This document shows, one piece after another, positions 16,418 through 20,722 of a stretch of 20,722 nt of DNA. Source of the stretch: Candidatus Izemoplasma sp. (GTDB taxonomy: Bacteria; Bacillota_I; Bacilli_A; Izemoplasmatales; Izemoplasmataceae); NCBI GenBank assembly GCA_021736285.1, contig JAIPGE010000004.1, positions 1-20,722 of the forward strand. Direction: 5' to 3'. The notes beneath the pieces are model-generated. The model worked only from the letters and a program-made list of their open reading frames with translations. It made no database searches and was not told the DNA's origin. The position numbers and the translations under genes are program-made. Every line of letters begins with the position of its first letter. Position 1 is the first letter of the stretch.

Positions 16418-16740
16418 AATTAATTGTCGGTGTAACATCATGTCCAACAGGGATAGCACATACGTATATGGCTGCCGAAAGTATTGAGAAAGCAGCAAAA
16501 AAAGCTGGTGCAAAAGCAAAAGTTGAAACCAATGGTTCAATCGGTGTTGAAAACAAATTATCAGATAAAGACATTGAAGAAGCGGTAGCGGTGATTGTTG
16601 CCGCAGATGCACGTGTAAAAATGAAACGTTTTGATGGCAAACCGTTAATTGAAGTCAGTGTGTCAGAAGCAATAAAAAATAGTAAAAAACTTGTAGAAGA
16701 TGCATTGGATGGCAAATTTAAAACTTACGAGCACAAATAA
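16414..16740 (+). CDS. PTS fructose-type EIIB component
   Basis: EIIB is the phosphocysteine protein that hands phosphate to the incoming sugar. It has 108 residues. The fructose-family signature VGVTSCPTGIAHTYMAAE starts at residue 5 and holds the active-site Cys10. The length corresponds to one complete EIIB domain with no extra domain attached. It overlaps the EIIA gene by 4 bases, with AAGGAGG inside the end of EIIA as ribosome site. A 25-base gap with its own GAGGAGG separates it from EIIC. Confidence 0.95.
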   Translation: MKLIVGVTSCPTGIAHTYMAAESIEKAAKKAGAKAKVETNGSIGVENKLSDKDIEEAVAVIVAADARVKMKRFDGKPLIEVSVSEAIKNSKKLVEDALDGKFKTYEHK

Positions 16741-16765
16741 ACAAAAATATAGAGGAGGAAGTTTC

Positions 16766-17803
16766 ATGAAAAGTTCAAACATTTACAAGCACATTATGAG
16801 TGGTGTATCACAAATGATCCCATTCGTCGTGGCTGGGGGAATTATGATTGCTCTAGCATTCTTGCTTGATGCAGGAAACATCGGGGCAAGTGATTATGGT
16901 TGGGGAAACAGTGTTGCTGCATGGTTTGGTGACACAGGTAAAGTTGCATTCGGATTTATGCTACCAATTTTGGCAGGATTTATCGCATATTCGATTGCAG
17001 ATCGTCCAGGATTTGTTCCCGGATTTGTTGGTGGAGCATTGGCTAGTAACGGTGGCAGTGGTTTCTTAGGCGCATTACTTATTGGATTTATTGCTGGATA
17101 TATCGTCCTTGGATTAAAACAGTTATTCAAAGGATTACCTCGTTCTTTCCGTGGTATTCAACCAGTATTGTTATTCCCATTATTTGGAACAATACTTGCC
17201 GCACTTGCGATGTTACTTGTTAACTTAATTGTCACACCTATCAATGAAGGACTTGTTGATTTCTTAACGGGACTTGAAGGGACAAGTGCTATATTAGTTG
17301 GCCTTGTGGCTGGCGGAATGATGGCTGTCGACATGGGTGGACCAATTAACAAAGCAGCATATGTCGTTGGTGTTGGAACACTCGCAGGTGGCGTATCCAC
17401 CACATTAATGGCTGCTGTTATGGCTGGGGGAATGACCCCACCACTTGGTATCGCTTTAGCAACTGTTTTATTCAAAGGTAAATTCAATGAACAACAAATT
17501 GAAGCTGGAAAAACCAACTGGGTAATGGGATTTAGTTTCATTACTGAAGGTGCCATTCCGTTTGCAGCAGCAAATCCGAAAGCTGTATTACCATCAATTA
17601 TTGCTGGTAGTGCTTTGGCTGGTGCATTAGTTGGACTGTTTGGTGTTGCATCACCAGCACCACATGGTGGATTATTTGTTGTACCTGTCATGAGTGGTTG
17701 GGTATGGTTTATTATTGCCCTTGCTGCAGGAACCGTATTAACAGCATTCTTACTCAAACTCTTATTACCAGATGCAGTTGAATTAGAAACAGAAGAAGAA
17801 TAA
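16766..17803 (+). CDS. PTS fructose-type EIIC membrane component
   Basis: EIIC is the membrane channel that moves the sugar across while EIIB phosphorylates it. It has 345 residues, the size of a free-standing fructose-type EIIC, with many hydrophobic segments rich in Gly and Ala. Conserved stretches include SGVSQMIPFVVAGGI near the N-terminus, GPINKAAY at 192-199 and ITEGAIPFAAANP from about residue 259, the sugar-binding region. The start is the ATG at 16766 after GAGGAGG (16752-16758). The frame is open back to 16700 inside EIIB but without support. A strong hairpin terminator ends the operon directly after. Confidence 0.95.
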   Translation: MKSSNIYKHIMSGVSQMIPFVVAGGIMIALAFLLDAGNIGASDYGWGNSVAAWFGDTGKVAFGFMLPILAGFIAYSIADRPGFVPGFVGGALASNGGSGFLGALLIGFIAGYIVLGLKQLFKGLPRSFRGIQPVLLFPLFGTILAALAMLLVNLIVTPINEGLVDFLTGLEGTSAILVGLVAGGMMAVDMGGPINKAAYVVGVGTLAGGVSTTLMAAVMAGGMTPPLGIALATVLFKGKFNEQQIEAGKTNWVMGFSFITEGAIPFAAANPKAVLPSIIAGSALAGALVGLFGVASPAPHGGLFVVPVMSGWVWFIIALAAGTVLTAFLLKLLLPDAVELETEEE

Positions 17804-17824
17804 CAGTAAATGATAACTTCAAGT

Positions 17825-17856
17825 AAAAAGTGAAGCACTTTGCTTCACTTTTTTTT
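17825..17856 (+). terminator. terminator of the fru operon
   Basis: AAAAAGTGAAGCA (17825-17837) pairs perfectly with TGCTTCACTTTTT (17841-17853) across a 3-base loop and ends in Ts. Confidence 0.94.
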
Positions 17857-17884
17857 GGAAAGTATTTTGTTCATCACAAAGATT

Positions 17885-17893
17885 TGTTATAAT
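17885..17893 (+). promoter_or_regulatory. extended -10 promoter of the ltaE-hydrolase-engB unit
   Basis: TGTTATAAT is an extended -10 with a perfect TATAAT at 17888-17893. A T-rich stretch (TTTTGT, 17865-17870) stands at -35 with 17-base spacing. It lies 27 bases before the aldolase start. No second promoter was noticed before engB. Confidence 0.7.
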
Positions 17894-17919
17894 AGAAGAT
17901 AGTGAACAGGAGTGAGACA

Positions 17920-18945
17920 ATGATTGATTTTAGAAGTGATACCGTCACAAAGCCAACTGTAAAAATGCGACAAGCAATGGCCAACGCCATTGTTGGTGAT
18001 GATGTCTATCAAGATGATCCAACAATTAACTAATTAGAACGTTTGGCTGCACAAATTACCGGTAAAGAAGCAGCATTATTTGTTACTAGTGGTACAATGG
18101 GCAACCAGTTGTCGATTATGACGCACACTAAACGTGGTGATGAAATTATTGTCGGTGCGCATTCACACATTAAAACCTATGAAGTTGGCGCAACCGCTGT
18201 GTTATCACAAGTTAGTTTTCAACTAATCGCAGAAGATAGAGGGATGTTACCGCTTGATCAAATCCAAGAGAGCATTCGAACGCAAGATGTCCATTATCCC
18301 GATACCTCACTTATTTGTTTGGAAAATGCACATGGCAGTGGTGTTGTGTTACCGATTAGTTACATGAAAGATGTTTATACGCTTGCCCAAAAAAACAATC
18401 TAAAGGTCCATCTAGATGGCGCCCGACTCTTTAATGCAGCGACCGCATTAGATGTGGATGTTAAACAAATTACCCGTTATGTTGATAGTGTCACCTTTTG
18501 TTTATCAAAAGGATTAGCTGCACCCGTTGGTAGCATCATGTGTGGTGATAAAACATTTATCGAAAAAGCACGTAAAGGTCGAAAATTATTAGGTGGAGGC
18601 ATGCGCCAAGTCGGTGTCTTAGGGGCACCGGGTATTATTTCATTAAAAGAGATGCGCCACCGGTTACATATTGATCATGAACATGCCCTATTTTTGGCTA
18701 AAACTCTAGATGACATGCCTGAATTCAGTATTGACTTTAAACGTTTAGATATTAATATGGTATTTGTGAAGAGCACACTTGATTTTCACAAACTCGCCAC
18801 TTATTTAAATCAGAAAAACATCATTATTGGTGGTTATAAAGGTGACTATTTACGTATTGCACTACATAATGATATCACCAAACAGGATATAAAACTGTTG
18901 ATTCAAGAAATTAAAAACTTCATAAAGGAGAATGCCAATGCTTAA
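17920..18945 (+). pseudogene. ltaE: low-specificity threonine aldolase, interrupted by an in-frame TAA
   Basis: The full frame encodes a PLP-dependent enzyme that cleaves threonine to glycine and acetaldehyde. The start ATG at 17920 is well placed after AGGAG, and the N-terminus FRSDTVTKPT is classic for the family. Codon 38 (18031-18033) is TAA, in the run that normally reads PT-(I/V)-N-x-LE. Reading continues in the same frame with no other defect to 18945. The downstream part keeps the HLDGARLFNA motif and the PLP lysine in CLSKGLAAP (Lys197 of the full frame). Family sequences often have Glu or another charged residue at this spot, so a single G-to-T change in GAA would explain it. A TTG at 18043 could restart translation but has no ribosome site and would lose about 41 N-terminal residues. 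It is either a recent nonsense mutation or a base-call error. The downstream hydrolase overlaps by 8 bases. Confidence 0.85.
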
Positions 18946-19645
18946 CCAAGCGATTTCTTTAACAGGGAATCATTCAGTTGGTGTGTTGATACTGCATTCG
19001 CTGTATGAAACGCCATCGCAAATGTCTGATTTAGCAAAGAAACTAAATGCTGCCGGATATACCGTTCACGTGCCTGTATTAACAGGGCATGATCAGTCCT
19101 TTGAAGACATTATTGAAACCGATATCTATCAATGGGATAAAGACGTTAAAAATGCTTATCAATCTTTAAAAGATAATCACTTGAAGGTTGTTGTGATTGG
19201 CATGAGCATCGGTGGTAGTCTTGCCGTTAAATTGGCAGAAAACAGTGATCTGTTTGGACTGATTACAGTCAATGCGCCAATCATTGGTTTTCCAATCGCC
19301 TATGACATTCGTGATTTTGCACAAAAAAAGAACGATGTTACAGTTAAAGACTACGAGCAACACCGTCGAAAATATTTTGATTTTGTCATTGAACTTGGAC
19401 AAACAGCTAACTTAAAGAAAATTACCGCACCACTATTTGTCGTTCAAGGAAAAAAAGATCAAAACCGGTATAAAACATCATCCGATATGTTAATGACACT
19501 ATCAACAAGTACCATTAAAGAACGTAAAGACTATGAAAATAGCGAACACTTAGCTTTGTTGGGACCAGATAAATCCCAAATTGAAAAAGATATATTAGCC
19601 TTTATCAAACGCTTAGAAAGGCGGAACAATAATGCAAATTCATGA
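18938..19645 (+). CDS. alpha/beta-hydrolase, carboxylesterase-like
   Basis: This is a small serine hydrolase of the carboxylesterase (Est30-like) or monoacylglycerol lipase type; the substrate is unknown. It has 235 residues. The nucleophile elbow is GMSIGGS with Ser90. Likely partners are Asp174 (VVQGKKDQN) and His204 (ENSEHLAL), each at the expected place after the core strands. The oxyanion region reads ILHSLYETPSQM, where most relatives have HG followed by a similar turn. The start is the ATG at 18938, seven bases after AAGGAG; an ATG at 18932 is too close to that site. It overlaps the aldolase gene by 8 bases and engB by 14. Confidence 0.85.
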   Translation: MLNQAISLTGNHSVGVLILHSLYETPSQMSDLAKKLNAAGYTVHVPVLTGHDQSFEDIIETDIYQWDKDVKNAYQSLKDNHLKVVVIGMSIGGSLAVKLAENSDLFGLITVNAPIIGFPIAYDIRDFAQKKNDVTVKDYEQHRRKYFDFVIELGQTANLKKITAPLFVVQGKKDQNRYKTSSDMLMTLSTSTIKERKDYENSEHLALLGPDKSQIEKDILAFIKRLERRNNNANS

Positions 19646-20213
19646 TGTTGAATTTACGACCAGTGCCGTAACAAGTGAACACTATCCTGAGGACTTTTTA
19701 CCAGAAATTGTCTTTGTTGGCCGTAGTAATGTGGGAAAAAGTAGCTTAATCAATTCAATTTTAGGACGTAAAAACATTGCATATACTTCAAGTAAACCAG
19801 GTAAAACACAAACAATTAATTTTTTTAAAATCAACAAGGCGTTTTATTTTGTTGATGTGCCGGGATATGGGTATGCCAAACGCAGTAAAAAAGATATCGC
19901 AGCGTTTACACAGATGATTGATGAATATTTATTAGAACGCGAACAATTACGTCTCGTGTTTCAGTTGGTTGATTTTCGTCATCCACCGACCAAAGCTGAT
20001 CAAAATATGTTTCATTATTTAGCAACCTATAATATTCCAACAATTGTGATTGGTACTAAAATGGATAAAGTTCCCAAAACAAAACGCTTGAAGCAAGAAG
20101 AAGAATTGTTAAAGACATTGGGTATTAAAAAACATCAGTTTATTCCCTTTTCAGCATTAACCAAAGAAAATATCGAATGGATCTATGATGTGATTGAACA
20201 AGCAATTCAATAG
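19632..20213 (+). CDS. engB: ribosome biogenesis GTP-binding protein EngB/YsxC
   Basis: EngB is a small GTPase needed for assembly of the 50S ribosomal subunit and essential in several bacteria. It has 193 residues, full length. The GTPase motifs are all present: G1 GRSNVGKSS, the switch-I region SKPGKTQTINFF, G3 DVPGYGYAK, G4 GTKMDK and G5 SALT. The start at 19632 lies inside the end of the hydrolase gene, after the weak ribosome site AAAGGCGG, so it probably depends on coupling to upstream translation. A strong hairpin follows. In Bacillus engB sits directly after lonA; here the same order is kept at a distance. Confidence 0.96.
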   Translation: MQIHDVEFTTSAVTSEHYPEDFLPEIVFVGRSNVGKSSLINSILGRKNIAYTSSKPGKTQTINFFKINKAFYFVDVPGYGYAKRSKKDIAAFTQMIDEYLLEREQLRLVFQLVDFRHPPTKADQNMFHYLATYNIPTIVIGTKMDKVPKTKRLKQEEELLKTLGIKKHQFIPFSALTKENIEWIYDVIEQAIQ

Positions 20214-20220
20214 ACAACAT

Positions 20221-20270
20221 AAAAAAACACCTCTAAAGTGTACTCAAAATCACTTTAAAGGTGTTTATTT
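20221..20270. terminator. hairpin terminator between engB and the right-hand non-coding region
   Basis: A 16-bp stem (20225-20240 with 20251-20266, 10-base loop) is flanked by seven As on the left and a T-rich tail on the right, so it can act on both strands. The one imperfect pair is C-A in the + strand RNA but G-U in the minus-strand RNA, and the unbroken T-tract (T7) is also on the minus strand. The hairpin is therefore better as a minus-strand terminator. Confidence 0.88.
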
Positions 20271-20475
20271 TAATGTAGCAATGATTAAATTTTGCTACGT
20301 TGTTTCCATATAAAAGGAAGAGGAGACCTTATTCAGGATTTTATAAATACCCTTTCTTAAATACCGTAACAGATACTTAAGTTGAACAATGCGAATAGTT
20401 TAAATTACTAAAATAATTTAGAATCTAAAACACTTTGCTTATTCTTGAGATACTTACTTATAACTCCTCTTCACA
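20222..20475 (-). ncRNA. candidate structured RNA on the minus strand
   Basis: No gene was found in 20214-20722. On the minus strand a promoter-like element (20481-20509) is followed by about 250 bases ending in the terminator at 20221-20270. Near the predicted 5' end, GAAGAGGAG (minus strand of 20464-20472) can pair with CTCCTCTTC (minus strand of 20317-20325), closing a 138-base inner region. Inside, TTTAG-ATT-CTAAA and TAAATTA/TAATTTA hairpins are possible. Further down, GTAGCAA and TTGCTAC (20275-20281 and 20292-20298) form another hairpin before the terminator. The long closing helix is loosely like 6S RNA, but no family was recognised. SRP, RNase P and tmRNA signatures were not seen. 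Confidence 0.3.
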
Positions 20476-20480
20476 CTTAT

Positions 20481-20509
20481 ATTTAAGCACTTTAAAGAAA
20501 TAAAGTCAA
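20481..20509 (-). promoter_or_regulatory. possible minus-strand promoter
   Basis: On the minus strand, TTGACT (20504-20509), a 17-base spacer and TTAAAT (20481-20486). An overlapping TATAAG (20476-20481) is a better -10 but lies too far from that -35. It would drive the candidate RNA towards the terminator at 20221. Confidence 0.35.
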
Positions 20510-20527
20510 TAGCTTTTGTCATTCTTT

Positions 20528-20642
20528 TTATCCACATAGTTTTCCACAATCCTCTGGTCAATTAGGTTGATGTTATAGTTATGTCGTTAATTAGTTTGCA
20601 TAAAAAACTGGTTATGGAAAACTTTTTTAAAATAGTGGAAAA
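20528..20642. other. DnaA-box-like cluster, possible edge of oriC
   Basis: A perfect DnaA box TTATCCACA lies at 20528-20536, followed by TTTTCCACA (one mismatch) at 20540-20548 in the same direction, 12 bases start to start. Two weaker boxes are on the other strand: TTTTCCATA at 20613-20621 and TTTTCCACT at 20634-20642 (two mismatches each). The stretch from 20600 to 20670 is very AT-rich. This resembles the non-coding region in front of dnaA in Bacillota. No dnaA start is visible before the window ends, so the assignment to an origin is inference. Confidence 0.55.
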
Positions 20643-20722
20643 AAGTTAAAAAAATATTTCTTTTGATAATAGCTGTGTTCAAGAAAAGTACTGATTCGAA
20701 TTGCTTAAATGAAAACAATTTG

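Noticed and set aside
20454..20537. A 27-codon minus-strand ORF (starting MWIKRM) crossing the non-coding region.
   Set aside because: It contains the DnaA-box-like DNA at its start, its ribosome site is poorly spaced, and its Ile/Lys-rich composition is what random AT-rich DNA gives.
1..20722. Possible use of TGA as tryptophan, as in mycoplasmas.
   Set aside because: TGG is used for Trp throughout and TGA ends the Nudix, ptsI, fruK and EIIA frames at the expected positions, so the standard bacterial code applies.
20709..20722. An ATG at 20709 as the start of dnaA.
   Set aside because: No ribosome site precedes it and only a few codons are visible, which do not identify DnaA.

Overview
The window is AT-rich bacterial DNA, gene-dense, with every confident gene on the + strand. 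Shine-Dalgarno sites are strong (AGGAGG, GAGGTG) and promoters are of the TTTACA/TTGACA-17-TATAAT type. TGG encodes Trp and TGA works as a stop (Nudix, ptsI, fruK and EIIA genes), so the standard bacterial code applies. HPr carries the Gram-positive regulatory serine, and a cre-like site sits in the fru leader. Together this suggests a low-GC member of the Bacillota, plausibly a Mollicutes relative that keeps the standard code (Acholeplasma/Izemoplasma-like). The exact lineage is inference.

Layout. (1) 1-3141: the 3' part of a TrkH potassium transporter, then a shortened KdpD-like sensor kinase and a KdpE-like response regulator, probably a potassium/osmotic module. (2) 3234-5511: a Nudix hydrolase overlapping a large DUF2779 protein that combines a Cas4-like PD-(D/E)XK half with a DEDDy exonuclease half. 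(3) 5584-7744: trigger factor and a Cof-type HAD phosphatase. (4) 7845-9823: the general PTS proteins in the order ptsI-ptsH. (5) 10005-14198: Lon protease and oligoendopeptidase F. (6) 14332-17803: a fructose operon, fruR-fruK-EIIA-EIIB-EIIC, with the PTS transporter split into three proteins. (7) 17920-20213: an overlapping set of threonine aldolase (with an in-frame TAA at codon 38), an alpha/beta hydrolase and the ribosome-assembly GTPase EngB. (8) 20214-20722: 509 bases without a convincing gene, holding a strong hairpin terminator, a possible minus-strand structured RNA, and DnaA-box-like sequences that look like the edge of a replication origin.

How the genes work together. EI and HPr (region 4) supply phosphate to the split fructose permease (region 6), whose product fructose-1-phosphate is phosphorylated by FruK and probably sensed by FruR. 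Trigger factor, Lon, PepF and EngB form a protein folding, turnover and ribosome-assembly set. Their order recalls the Bacillus tig-clpX-lon-engB cluster, opened up here by sugar-transport genes and lacking clpX.

No mobile element, CRISPR array, tRNA or rRNA was seen. The items most worth a second look are the right-hand non-coding region, the nonsense codon in the aldolase gene upstream of engB, the DUF2779 nuclease-like protein, and the K+ module with a cut-down KdpD.
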